Assembly: GCF_006385595.1 (NCBI RefSeq)
Contig: NZ_CP041046.1
Coordinates: 2,356,001-2,420,000, forward strand
DNA length: 64,000 bases
Source: Luteibacter pinisoli
GTDB taxonomy: Bacteria; Pseudomonadota; Gammaproteobacteria; Xanthomonadales; Rhodanobacteraceae
Direction: 5' to 3'
The notes under the pieces were generated by a model that ran no database searches, was not told the origin of the DNA, and saw only the letters and a program-made list of their open reading frames with translations. The position numbers and the translations under genes were made by a program. Of this stretch, positions 34,994 through 43,820 are shown piece after piece. The first letter of the stretch is position 1; each line of letters starts with the position of its first letter.

Positions 34994-35794
34994 GTGGAAC
35001 CACAGAACCGCGTTGCCGGAAGCGAACTAGGCCGCATGCTCAAGGCGTGGCGCGGTATGCGCGGGATCAGCCAGATCGATCTCTCGCTTGAAACCGGCGT
35101 GTCGCAGAGGCACCTGAGCTTCATAGAGAGCGGGCGAAGCGCCCCTAGCCGGCACACCCTCATGGTGGTTGCCGATGGCCTGGACATGCCGTTCCGCGAG
35201 CGTAACCAGCTGCTTCTGGCGGCGGGCTATGCCCCGCAATATGCCGCCGAGGCCTGGGATGCGGACGCCTACGCACTGGTGCGAAAGGCGCTGGAGCGCA
35301 TGCTTGCGCAGCATGAGCCTTTCCCTGCCATCGTGATGGACCGGCACTGGAATGTCATCCTGGCCAACGAGGCGACGCGCCGGCTGTTCGCCTCGTTTAT
35401 CGACCTTGACCGCTGGCCCGCGCCGCGCAACCTGTTGCACATGCTGTTCGATCCGCAGGCACTGCGACCCTTCATTGCGGACTGGCCACGATTTTCAGCA
35501 TCGATGCTGCAGCGCGTGCGACGCGAGGCCGTGGGAGGCGTCATCGACGAAGCCACCCAGGCGCTGGTCGCCGAACTGACCGCGTATCCGGGCGTCCCTG
35601 GCGACGACGTGCCCAGTGAAGCCGCCGACCTTCCCGTGATCCCCCTGACGCTGACGGATGGCAGCCGGCGGCTCAGCTACTTCTCGCTCGTCACGACGGT
35701 TGGCACGCCCAGCGCCCCGGCACCGCAGGAGCTCCGCGTCGAGTGCATGGTGCCCGTGGACGACGCGACTGAGGATTGGCACAAATCAACCTGA
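34994..35794 (+). CDS. XRE-family regulator with MmyB-like ligand-binding domain
   Basis: 266 aa from the GTG at 34994 (GGGAG ribosome site). An N-terminal helix-turn-helix (ELGRMLKAWRGMRGISQIDLSLETGVSQRHLSFIESGRSAPSRHTL, about 9-55) precedes a PAS-like MmyB domain (FPAIVMDRHWNVILANEATRRLF and later FSLVTTVGTPSAPAPQELRVECMVP), which in this family senses a small molecule or fatty acid. Its stop codon lies inside a 10-bp inverted repeat just before the HD-domain gene, its most likely target. Confidence 0.83.
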   Translation: MEPQNRVAGSELGRMLKAWRGMRGISQIDLSLETGVSQRHLSFIESGRSAPSRHTLMVVADGLDMPFRERNQLLLAAGYAPQYAAEAWDADAYALVRKALERMLAQHEPFPAIVMDRHWNVILANEATRRLFASFIDLDRWPAPRNLLHMLFDPQALRPFIADWPRFSASMLQRVRREAVGGVIDEATQALVAELTAYPGVPGDDVPSEAADLPVIPLTLTDGSRRLSYFSLVTTVGTPSAPAPQELRVECMVPVDDATEDWHKST

Positions 35795-35811
35795 TTTAGT
35801 CATTTGTGCCA
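35777..35811. promoter_or_regulatory. Perfect 10-bp inverted repeat, candidate operator of the HD-domain gene
   Basis: TGGCACAAAT (35777-35786) and ATTTGTGCCA (35802-35811) are exact inverted copies separated by 15 bp, with centres 25 bp apart. They span the stop codon of the regulator gene and lie 52-86 bp before the HD gene. No U-run follows, which argues for a DNA-binding site over a terminator. Confidence 0.5.
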
Positions 35812-35862
35812 CAAGCGCCACGCCTAAGCTAAATCCAGCCATTTCCCTAGCTGGAGACACCC

Positions 35863-36510
35863 ATGACCCACCCTGCCCCCATCACCCTTGCCGGCGTCAC
35901 GGCGCCAGATTCGGCCTTCACCCGGAAGGCCGCCGCACTGGTCCAGCGGGTGCACAATCCCGCCATGCTCAACCACGTACACCGCAGCTGGTGGTTCGCC
36001 GAGTTTCTTGGCAAGCAACGCGGCCTCACGTACGACCGCGAAGTGGTGTACCTGTCGGCGGTACTGCACGACCTTGGGCTCACCGAGCATTTCGGCGCGG
36101 ACAAGCGTTTCGAAGTCGATGGCGCTGATGCTGCCCGGCGCCTGCTGCTTGCCGATGGCTACGACGACACAAAGGCACAAACCGTCTGGGACGCCATCGC
36201 CTTGCACTCCGCCATTGGCATCGCGCAGTACAAGGCGCCCGAGATCGCGCTTGTCCATATGGGCGCACACCTGGACGTGCTGGGCATGTGGTACGACGAA
36301 CTGCCGACGCAGCTCATCGACGACACGCTGGCCCTTTATCCACGCCTCGGCTTTAAAAAGGCCTTCCAGGAAGCGCTGGCGGAAGTAACCCGGAAGAAGC
36401 CAATCCTTGCCGCGGGCACCGGCCAGGTCGACATCGGCCATCGGCATATCCCGGGCTTCCACCTGCCGAACGGGTGCGACCTGATAGACGGCGCCCCGTT
36501 CGACAGCTGA
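35863..36510 (+). CDS. HD-domain hydrolase (cyanamide-hydratase-like group)
   Basis: A 215-aa soluble protein with an HD metal-binding core: His in MLNHVHRSWWF (about 39-41), the HD pair in AVLHDLGL (about 69), His in AIALHSAIG and Asp in AHLDVLG. This spacing resembles the small HD proteins annotated as cyanamide hydratase or diguanylate-independent phosphohydrolases; the substrate is unknown. It lies directly downstream of the MmyB-like regulator and the inverted repeat. Confidence 0.78.
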   Translation: MTHPAPITLAGVTAPDSAFTRKAAALVQRVHNPAMLNHVHRSWWFAEFLGKQRGLTYDREVVYLSAVLHDLGLTEHFGADKRFEVDGADAARRLLLADGYDDTKAQTVWDAIALHSAIGIAQYKAPEIALVHMGAHLDVLGMWYDELPTQLIDDTLALYPRLGFKKAFQEALAEVTRKKPILAAGTGQVDIGHRHIPGFHLPNGCDLIDGAPFDS

Positions 36511-36519
36511 GGCACGGCG

Positions 36520-37395
36520 TCAAAAGCTGTTCGCGTGCTTCGCTACAAAGGTCTCGACGGTCATGGGCGCCTCACCCGTCACCCGCTCGATCACGCCATC
36601 GGTTCCGGTGAAAACGCCGTTCTGGTAGTCGATGGCGATAGCAAGGAAATGCTGGATGAGCAACGCAGGCAAGCCGTAGCCTTCCAGTGAGGCGCGGTAG
36701 GCTTCGAGCGATTCGGGGCGATAGACCACCTCCTTGCCCAGCACGGCGCCGAGCTTCTCCGCGATCTGCGCCTGGCTGACCACGACAGGACCGCGCAGCA
36801 GCTCGATCTTGCCCGCATGCGCCTGCGGGTTCATGAGGGCCGCGGCGATGAAACGGGCCTGGTCTTCGCCAGCGATGGGCGCGTGGGTGCCCTCACCGTA
36901 CGGCAGCGTAATCGCTCCTTCATGGACGATGCGGTCGCGCACCCACGGGAACACCAGCCATTCGGCGAAGAACGTCGGGCGAATGTGCAGCGCGGGCACG
37001 CCTGCGTTATCCAGCACGCGCTCGGCCAGCCAATGGTCGCGCGCGGCGTGGCTTTGCGAATCCTCGCGCGCGGAGATCTGCGACATGTTCACCACCAGCT
37101 CCAGGCCGTGGCGGTTCGCCGCGTTGGCGACATAGGCCGTTGCCTGGATCAGGCCCGGGGTAATCGGGAAGCAGAAGTAAGCGGTGTCGACGCCATCCGT
37201 GGCACGCAGCACGTCCTCGTGTTCAAGCAGGTCGCCGACGAAGATCTCGGCGCCGGCGGCCCTGAGCGCCTCCGACCGCTCGTCTTCGCGATGGACGAAG
37301 GCCCGGACGGATTCGCCCGCGGCAAGAAGGGCCTGGACAACGTGCTTCCCGGTCTTGCCGGTTGCGCCCGTGATGAGATGTTTACGATGTGCCAT
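36520..37395 (-). CDS. NmrA/SDR-type NAD(P)H-binding protein
   Basis: A 291-aa atypical SDR with the NAD(P) motif ITGATGKTGKHVVQALL at residues 8-24 and no classical catalytic YxxxK. It resembles the NmrA / NAD(P)H:quinone oxidoreductase (QOR2-like) group, which act as redox sensors or reductases. Start at ATG (complement of 37393-37395). Its LysR neighbour (37467-38396) is on the same strand 71 bp upstream. Confidence 0.83.
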   Translation of the reverse strand: MAHRKHLITGATGKTGKHVVQALLAAGESVRAFVHREDERSEALRAAGAEIFVGDLLEHEDVLRATDGVDTAYFCFPITPGLIQATAYVANAANRHGLELVVNMSQISAREDSQSHAARDHWLAERVLDNAGVPALHIRPTFFAEWLVFPWVRDRIVHEGAITLPYGEGTHAPIAGEDQARFIAAALMNPQAHAGKIELLRGPVVVSQAQIAEKLGAVLGKEVVYRPESLEAYRASLEGYGLPALLIQHFLAIAIDYQNGVFTGTDGVIERVTGEAPMTVETFVAKHANSF

Positions 37396-37466
37396 GGTGT
37401 TGACCTGTGCAGTGAATGATCGCCCCGTTTTGGGGGCCACCACCGCGAACACCATGCATGCGGCGC

Positions 37467-38396
37467 TTATCGCGCCAGAATTTCACCTATTCCAGAAAGC
37501 GTCACGTGGGGGATGTCGGTGAATTTACTGGCGAGGAATTCGGCGAAGACCGAGGCCTTGCGCGGCGGCCGACGCCCCGCCGGCGTGATCACGCTGATCG
37601 GCACCGGCGCCGGCGCATAGTCGGGCAGCACCTGGATAAGACTCCCCGTCGCGAGTGCCTCGGCAAACAGCCAGCGCGGCGCATGCGCCATGGCCACGCC
37701 TTGCAGCGCCGAGGCCAGGACAAGCTCGGCATCATTGAAGCGCACACGGGCCAGGGGCGCGACGGAAAGCGCTTGCCCGTCGTCTAAGAACTGCCAGGTC
37801 TTTAGGGTGCCCTCGCGTGCCAGCACGGCACTGGGCATGCGGGTCACGTCATTCGGGTGCGTGGGCACGCCGTGCAGCGCGAAGTACGAGGGCGATCCCA
37901 CGGTGACGCATTCGGAACGCCCGATGCGCCGCGCGACCATCGATGAATCCGGCAACGGGCCGATGCGCACGGCGAGATCAATGCCGTCCGCCACCAGGTT
38001 GGAACGGCGATCGGATATCTCGACGTCAATCTGCACGTCCGGATAGAGGCTGAAGAACTCGGCGAGGTGGGGCAGCACGTAGAGGCGCCCGAAGGACGCC
38101 GACAACGCGATGCGCAGCAGGCCCGACGGCGCGCGCTGCCCGTCACCAATCCGGGTCTCCGCGTCGTCGATGCCATCGAGCAGGCGTTTGATCGCGTCGT
38201 AGTACTCCTGGCCGGCTTCGGTCAGGCTCAGCCCGCGTGTCGAACGCCGGAGCAGCTGGGCGCCCAGGCTCCCTTCCGCGCGTGCGAGCTGCTTGCTCAC
38301 CGCCGACTGCGAGATCCCGAACTCGGCTGCCGCCCGCGAGAAGTTGCCCAGCTCAGCCAGCCGGGCGAACAGGCGCATCGCATCGAGTTTATCCAC
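37467..38396 (-). CDS. LysR-family transcriptional regulator
   Basis: 309 aa with an N-terminal HTH (NFSRAAAEFGISQSAVSKQLARAEGSLGAQLLRRSTR) and an effector domain with GIDLAVRIGPLPDSSMVARRIG, typical of CrgA/DmlR-like regulators. Located between the NmrA-like gene (same strand) and a divergent GlxA-type regulator, both possible targets. Confidence 0.88.
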   Translation of the reverse strand: MDKLDAMRLFARLAELGNFSRAAAEFGISQSAVSKQLARAEGSLGAQLLRRSTRGLSLTEAGQEYYDAIKRLLDGIDDAETRIGDGQRAPSGLLRIALSASFGRLYVLPHLAEFFSLYPDVQIDVEISDRRSNLVADGIDLAVRIGPLPDSSMVARRIGRSECVTVGSPSYFALHGVPTHPNDVTRMPSAVLAREGTLKTWQFLDDGQALSVAPLARVRFNDAELVLASALQGVAMAHAPRWLFAEALATGSLIQVLPDYAPAPVPISVITPAGRRPPRKASVFAEFLASKFTDIPHVTLSGIGEILAR

Positions 38397-38520
38397 GTGT
38401 CACATCCTGGCCACCAGACGGCCGAACAGGTCATTACCGCCGATTTTCCGCCGATCCACGCCTCGGCGCGAGGAATAAATGCTATTCCGCGCCGCGGCGG
38501 GCCGGGATTACGATGACGGC

Positions 38521-39528
38521 ATGACAACGCGAACCCGGCGGCCTTCCCGCACCCTGCATGCCGCGCCGAAACGGGTGGTGATCCTCGCGATCCCGCCCGT
38601 GGATGCGCTTGACGCGATCGGGCCGGCCGAGGTGTTCGCCTTCGCCAATCATTTGCATAAGGGGGCGCAGCCGCCCTATGTGCTCGAGCTGGTGACGCCG
38701 GGCCCCGGGCTGCAGGTGGCCAGCGAGACGGGCATCGCGCTCATGGCGCACCGCACGCTCGCGCAGGAGACGCGGTCGGGCAAGGGCATCGATACGCTGG
38801 TGATCGCCGCCGGCTTCACGCCGGTCGAGTCGCATCCTTCGGTGACCGCGTGGATCCGCAAGCGAGCGAGCACGGCGCGGCGCGTGTGCTCCATCTGTGT
38901 CGGCGCCTTCCCCCTGGCCGAGACCGGCGTACTCGACGGCAAGCGCGCCACCACGCACTGGCGCCTCACGCGGCAGCTCTCGGAACGCTACCCCGCCGTA
39001 CAGGTCGACCCGGAGCCCATCTGGATCAAGGACGGCAACGTCTATACCTCGGCCGGGATCTCGTCGGGTATCGACCTCGCCCTGGCCCTGGTGGCCGAGG
39101 ACCTGGGCGATGCGCTTGCCCTGGAGATTGCCAGGAACCTCGTGCTGTTCCTGCGCCGGCCCGGCGGCCAGGCGCAATTCAGCGCCACCTTGCGCACCGA
39201 TGAAGCGCTGGGACCCGAACTAGCCGCCCTGTGCCACTGGATCACCGAGCACCTGGATGCCGACCTCACCGTCGAGATGCTGGCGGATCGCCAGGCGACC
39301 AGCGTGCGCAGCCTCATTCGCCTGTTCAAGCATGAGCTGAAGACGACACCGGCAAAGTACGTGGAAGAGGTGCGGCTGGAAGCGGTGGGCCGCGCGCTTG
39401 AACGCGGCGGGCGGACGCTCGAGGAGATTGCCCGCCGCTGCGGCTACCGCAGCGTGGACGTGCTGCGGAAGGCGTTCACCCGGCGCTTTGGCGTGAGTCC
39501 CCGCGACTATGCGCGCCGGTTTGCCTGA
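38521..39528 (+). CDS. GlxA-family AraC regulator with DJ-1/PfpI domain
   Basis: 335 aa. Residues about 15-200 form a DJ-1/PfpI-like amidotransferase fold with the nucleophile-elbow Cys in VCSICVGAFPLAE. Residues about 230-335 form the AraC double HTH (LTVEMLADRQATSVRSLIRLFKHEL and LEEIARRCGYRSVDVLRKAFTRRFGVSPRDYARRF). Such regulators (FtrA/GbdR/CdhR type) respond to metabolites. Divergent from the LysR gene. Start ATG 38521; the upstream extension is non-conserved. Confidence 0.87.
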   Translation: MTTRTRRPSRTLHAAPKRVVILAIPPVDALDAIGPAEVFAFANHLHKGAQPPYVLELVTPGPGLQVASETGIALMAHRTLAQETRSGKGIDTLVIAAGFTPVESHPSVTAWIRKRASTARRVCSICVGAFPLAETGVLDGKRATTHWRLTRQLSERYPAVQVDPEPIWIKDGNVYTSAGISSGIDLALALVAEDLGDALALEIARNLVLFLRRPGGQAQFSATLRTDEALGPELAALCHWITEHLDADLTVEMLADRQATSVRSLIRLFKHELKTTPAKYVEEVRLEAVGRALERGGRTLEEIARRCGYRSVDVLRKAFTRRFGVSPRDYARRFA

Positions 39529-39537
39529 GGCGAGCGG

Positions 39538-40308
39538 CTAGTCCGGCTCAACGAAGCTGATGAACCGACGCCCGGCGCCAGCAAGATCAACCGCCTGCAT
39601 CGACCGCGCACCTGCTGATTCAAGCAGCCACATCGTGCGAAGGCGGTGCGACACCAGGAGCCAGTCGTCGTCGGGCGACGGGGCGGCTGCCCCATCCACC
39701 ACGGCTTCGAGTGCGCCACGCAGGTGCGCGGCAGACGGCGCGTAGGCCACGGTGCCTTCGTTCGACAGCCCTGCTTCGCGAATACCCAGCAGTGTGCATA
39801 GCTGCGCTTTGGCCGCGCCTTCCGCGTAGTCGTCCTCGCGGCGCTTGACCACCGCTGTCGCAACGACCGGATCAGCCCAGCTGCCGTCATCGTTCTGCAG
39901 CACCTCGCCGCTCTGCCAGGCCTCGGGCGGACAGAGCTTGATCGCGGGTTCAACCGAGACAAAGGGATTCACTTCGGCCGGATAGATGCGACACGCGGTG
40001 GGGCGGCGCGCGTAGATCCCGCAGCCCATGTCGTCGCGCAGGTTCGGGCAGGCGCCGTCGAAGCTCGCGACCAGGGTGACGATCACCCGCACGGGCAGAT
40101 GGCCGCTCATCGCCAGGAACGAACGCTTGCGCTTATGCCAGGCCGGCCCGTTGTCGGCATCGGGCTCTTCGGGCCAGGGCACGGCTTCGCAGAACACCTC
40201 GACGCTACCGCCGTCATCCAGCCACGTCAGTGCTTCGCGCACGCTGAGCGGAAGACGCAGGCCGTGGCAGCAACGGCCGCACATGGTGCAGGAAAAATGC
40301 AGGGGCAT
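39538..40308 (-). CDS. YkgJ-type cysteine-cluster protein
   Basis: 256 aa from the ATG complementary to 40306-40308. The N-terminal CTMCGRCCHG and the later CPNLRDDMGCGIYARRPTACRIYPAE give the cysteine pattern of the YkgJ/Fe-S oxidoreductase-like cluster family (a metal, probably zinc or Fe-S, site). The biochemical role is not established. It starts 17 nt after the stop of the hybrid kinase gene and may be co-transcribed with it. Confidence 0.75.
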   Translation of the reverse strand: MPLHFSCTMCGRCCHGLRLPLSVREALTWLDDGGSVEVFCEAVPWPEEPDADNGPAWHKRKRSFLAMSGHLPVRVIVTLVASFDGACPNLRDDMGCGIYARRPTACRIYPAEVNPFVSVEPAIKLCPPEAWQSGEVLQNDDGSWADPVVATAVVKRREDDYAEGAAKAQLCTLLGIREAGLSNEGTVAYAPSAAHLRGALEAVVDGAAAPSPDDDWLLVSHRLRTMWLLESAGARSMQAVDLAGAGRRFISFVEPD

Positions 40309-40325
40309 GGGTCGGTCCGCCGTCC

Positions 40326-43300
40326 TCAGCCCTTGTCCGTCAGCCACACGCGGATCAGCGACAGCAGCTTGTCCACGTCCAGCGGCTTGGCGACATAGTC
40401 ACTGGCGCCGGCCTGCATGGACTGCTGCTGGTCATCCGGCATGGCCTTGGCGGTCAGCGCGATGATCGGCAGGCGGCTCCAGCGGGCATCCCGCCGGATA
40501 TGCTGCATGGCCGTCAGGCCGTCCATCACCGGCATCATGATGTCCATGAGCACCAGTTCGAACGGCGCATGCCGGCCTTCGCCGACCGCCGCCAGCAGAT
40601 CGAGTGCCTCCTGGCCATTGCGTGCGATGGTGACAAGGCAGCCGTGCGGCTCGAGCACGTTCATCAACGCGAACACGTTGCGCACGTCGTCCTCCACGAG
40701 GAGGATGCGACGGCCTTCGAGCACCGCGTCCCGATGCTGGGCCGCGCGGATCATGCCCTGCTGCGATTCCGGCATCTCGCTCACCACCTGGTGCAGGAAC
40801 AGCGAGACTTCGTCGAGCAGGCGCTCAGGGGACTTCGCGCCCTTGATGATGATGGAGCTGGAGTAACGACGCAGGCGGTCTTCTTCGCTGGAAGACAGCA
40901 CGCGGCCGGTGTAGACGATCACCGGCGGGAAAGCATAGGCGTCCTTCGTGCTCAGCGTTTCGAGCAGCTCGAAGCCCGACGTATCCGGCAACGAAAGGTC
41001 GAGCACCATGCAGTCGAACGTCTGCCCCTGCAGGGCCGACAGGCATTCCGCGGCCGTGGGCGCACCCACGGTCTCGACATCGGCCGAGGCGAGGAGATGG
41101 CGGATCGCGTCGAGCTGCACCGCGTCGTCTTCCACGACGAGCACGCGGCGCGGGCGTTGCGACAGGCGCGCTTCGAGCGAGTCCAGCGCCCCGGTCAGTG
41201 CATCACGCGTCACGGGCTTCACGAGGTAACCGACGGCGCCCAGCGACAGGGCCGTGCGAGAGTGATCCGCTGCGGAGACCACATGGATGGGGATATGCCG
41301 GGTGCGCACGTCGTGCTTGAGGATGTCGAGCACGTACAGGCCCGACTGGTCCGGCAAGCCCACGTCCAGGATGATGGCGTGCGGCAGGTGCTCGCGGGCC
41401 ATGGTCAGGGCGTCGCCGGCCGTGCGCGCAACGATGGCGCGGAAGCCCATCTCCGTCGCCAGGTCGCTGACGATCTCGGCGAACGCCTCGTCATCCTCGA
41501 TCACCAGGATAAGCCGGCCCTTTTCGCCGCCTGCGAAGGCTTCGGCCAAGGCCGCCGGTGCCGGACGAGGCACCACGGGCGCCGGGCTAACCACCGGCGG
41601 CACGAAGGGCGCCGCCACGGGAGCCGGCGCGACAGGCACGGGCGTGCCGCCGCCCTCGAGCTTCGTGGCCACCGTCAGGGTGAACGTGCTGCCCTTGCCC
41701 GGCTCGCTCTGCACGCTGATGTCGCCACCGAGGCGTCGCGCCAGCTCCAGCGAGATGGAAAGACCCAGGCCCGTGCCGCCGTAGCGACGACTGATCGAGC
41801 CGTCCGCCTGCTGGAAGGCGTCGAAAATCCGCGCCTGCTGTTCCGGCGCGATGCCGATGCCGGTGTCCGCCACGGTGAACGCGATGCGCCCGCCGCGATC
41901 GGCGCGAACGCCCAGCGTCACACCGCCCTTCTCGGTGAACTTCAACGCATTGGACAATAGGTTCTTCAGCACCTGCTCGAGGCGCTGGCGGTCCGTTTCG
42001 ATAATCGGCGGGCAATCCGCGCTCGCGCTCACGGTAAAGCTGAGGCCACGCTCGGCGGCCACCGGCGAAAGCAAGGCCGAGAGGTCGTTGAGAAGGGTCT
42101 CCACGCGCATCGGCTCGCTGCGCACATCCACGTGGCCCGCTTCGATCTTCGACAGGTCGAGGATGTCGTTGATCAACGTGAGCAGGTCGTTGCCCGAGGT
42201 GTGGATGGTACGGGCGAACTTCACCTGTTCTTCGGACAGGTTACCGGCCGTATTGTCCGCCAGCAGCTTGGAAAGGATCAGCGCCGAGTTCAGCGGCGTG
42301 CGCAGTTCGTGCGACATGTTGGCCAGGAACTCGGACTTGTACTTGCTGGCCCGCTCCACTTCGCGCGCCTTGGCTTCGATCGACTGGTTCGCCGTCGACA
42401 GCGCATCGCGCTGCGATTCCAGCTGCATCGACTGGTCGGACAGGTGCGCGTTGGTCTGTTCCAGCTCGGCCTGCTGCTCTTCCAGCTCGTGCTGCGATTC
42501 GCGCAGGGCGCGGCTCTGTTCTTCCAGCTCCTCGTTGGAGACGCGCAGCTCTTCCTGCTGGGCCTGCAGCGCTTCGGACTGGCGGCGGGTTTCTTCGAGC
42601 AGGCGGTTGAGCTCGGCGCGATAGGCGGCCGAACGCAGGGCCACGGCGATGGCCGGCGAGGCCTGTTCGAGGAGCGTCACCACGTCCTCGTCCACCGGAC
42701 GGAAGAAGCCGAGTTCGAGCACGCCCTGGGCCATGCCGTCGGAGATGCCCGGCGCGATGAGCAGGTGGCGCGGCTTGCCCTGGCCAAGGCCCGAGCCCAC
42801 CGTGAAATAGTTGTCCGGCACGTCGGACACGACGATGACGCGGTTCTCGTCAATCGCACGGCCGAGCAGGCTTCCCGCCGGGCGGACGCTCTCGCCGACG
42901 GTATCCGTCGCGAGGCCGATGGCGCCGACGCGCTCGAAACGCCCGTGCGCCGCGGTGAACAAGGCGCCTGCCTCGGCACTGACGAACCCGGCCAGGAACG
43001 ACAGGATCGCGCCGCCCAGCTCACCCGCGTCCTTGTCGCCGGCCATCACCGTGGCCAGCTCGAGTCGTCCGGCCTGTAGCCAGGCGTCGCGCTCGCGGGC
43101 GCGTGAATTCCTGCGGATAAGCAAGCCCACGAAAATCGTCAGGCCGACGCCCAGCAGCGCGCTGGCGACGCCGCTGGTCAGCGCCGTGCCGTAGGCGCTC
43201 TCCATCTCCGCCAGGCGCTTGGCACGCAGGTCGAACTCGACGGCGCGCATGGCGGCCAGGCGAGCGCGGATGTCGTCCATCGAGGCCTTTCCGCGATCAG

Positions 43301-43760
43301 AGTTCACGACACGTAGGGCGGCCTCAAGCCCCTGGCCGCGGCGCAGTTCGATCGTCTCGCGCAATTCGGCCAGCTTGTCGCCGATCCGTACGCCCAGCTC
43401 GCGCAGGCGTGCCTGCTGGCCAGCATCACCGTCCAGCGTCACGCGAATCGTTTCAAGCCGCGCGGGCATCAGCGTCAGCGACGCCTTGTAGGGCTCCAGG
43501 TAGCCTTCGTTGCCCGTGAGCAGGTATCCGCGCTGGCCCGTCTCGGCATCCTGGATGCTCGACAGGATGTCGCCGAGGGCGGCCACGGTTTCCTGCGAAC
43601 GGATCACCAGCGCGTTGTCGCTGCGGATGGTGTGGATATTCGCCCCGGCCACCAGGCCGCTGCAGACGAAGAAAACGACCACGAACAGCAGGGCCAGGAG
43701 CATGCGGGTTTCCCCCGCGGCACGCTGTGAGGAACGTCGGGACGTCGGGTGGAGCGTCAT
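40326..43760 (-). CDS. Hybrid sensor histidine kinase: CHASE3-GAF-HisKA-HATPase-3x receiver
   Basis: 1,144 aa. A membrane-anchored phosphorelay protein. Order (approximate residues): TM helix 20-42, a CHASE3 periplasmic sensor 45-185 (QDAETGQRGYLLTGNEGYLEPY is the CHASE3 signature), TM 195-214, a GAF domain 235-385, and a Gln/Glu-rich coiled coil 385-480. Then come HisKA with SHELRTPLNS (phospho-His near 490) and HATPase_c (DTGIGIAPEQQARIFDAFQQ, GTGLGLSI). Three receivers follow, with phospho-Asp in ILDVGLPDQSG, VLDLSLPDTSG and LMDIMMPVMDG. No Hpt domain and no output domain are present. The N-terminal start could also be Met20. Confidence 0.92.
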   Translation of the reverse strand: MTLHPTSRRSSQRAAGETRMLLALLFVVVFFVCSGLVAGANIHTIRSDNALVIRSQETVAALGDILSSIQDAETGQRGYLLTGNEGYLEPYKASLTLMPARLETIRVTLDGDAGQQARLRELGVRIGDKLAELRETIELRRGQGLEAALRVVNSDRGKASMDDIRARLAAMRAVEFDLRAKRLAEMESAYGTALTSGVASALLGVGLTIFVGLLIRRNSRARERDAWLQAGRLELATVMAGDKDAGELGGAILSFLAGFVSAEAGALFTAAHGRFERVGAIGLATDTVGESVRPAGSLLGRAIDENRVIVVSDVPDNYFTVGSGLGQGKPRHLLIAPGISDGMAQGVLELGFFRPVDEDVVTLLEQASPAIAVALRSAAYRAELNRLLEETRRQSEALQAQQEELRVSNEELEEQSRALRESQHELEEQQAELEQTNAHLSDQSMQLESQRDALSTANQSIEAKAREVERASKYKSEFLANMSHELRTPLNSALILSKLLADNTAGNLSEEQVKFARTIHTSGNDLLTLINDILDLSKIEAGHVDVRSEPMRVETLLNDLSALLSPVAAERGLSFTVSASADCPPIIETDRQRLEQVLKNLLSNALKFTEKGGVTLGVRADRGGRIAFTVADTGIGIAPEQQARIFDAFQQADGSISRRYGGTGLGLSISLELARRLGGDISVQSEPGKGSTFTLTVATKLEGGGTPVPVAPAPVAAPFVPPVVSPAPVVPRPAPAALAEAFAGGEKGRLILVIEDDEAFAEIVSDLATEMGFRAIVARTAGDALTMAREHLPHAIILDVGLPDQSGLYVLDILKHDVRTRHIPIHVVSAADHSRTALSLGAVGYLVKPVTRDALTGALDSLEARLSQRPRRVLVVEDDAVQLDAIRHLLASADVETVGAPTAAECLSALQGQTFDCMVLDLSLPDTSGFELLETLSTKDAYAFPPVIVYTGRVLSSSEEDRLRRYSSSIIIKGAKSPERLLDEVSLFLHQVVSEMPESQQGMIRAAQHRDAVLEGRRILLVEDDVRNVFALMNVLEPHGCLVTIARNGQEALDLLAAVGEGRHAPFELVLMDIMMPVMDGLTAMQHIRRDARWSRLPIIALTAKAMPDDQQQSMQAGASDYVAKPLDVDKLLSLIRVWLTDKG

Positions 43761-43820
43761 GGCGGCTCGGATCCTGTTGGCAACCCCTCAGGCTACCATG
43801 CAGGCCGCGCTCGACGGGAG

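Noticed and set aside
40500..41960. A 486-codon plus-strand open frame inside the hybrid kinase gene
   Set aside because: The opposite strand carries three well-defined receiver domains. This frame is His/Arg/Gln-rich and motif-free.
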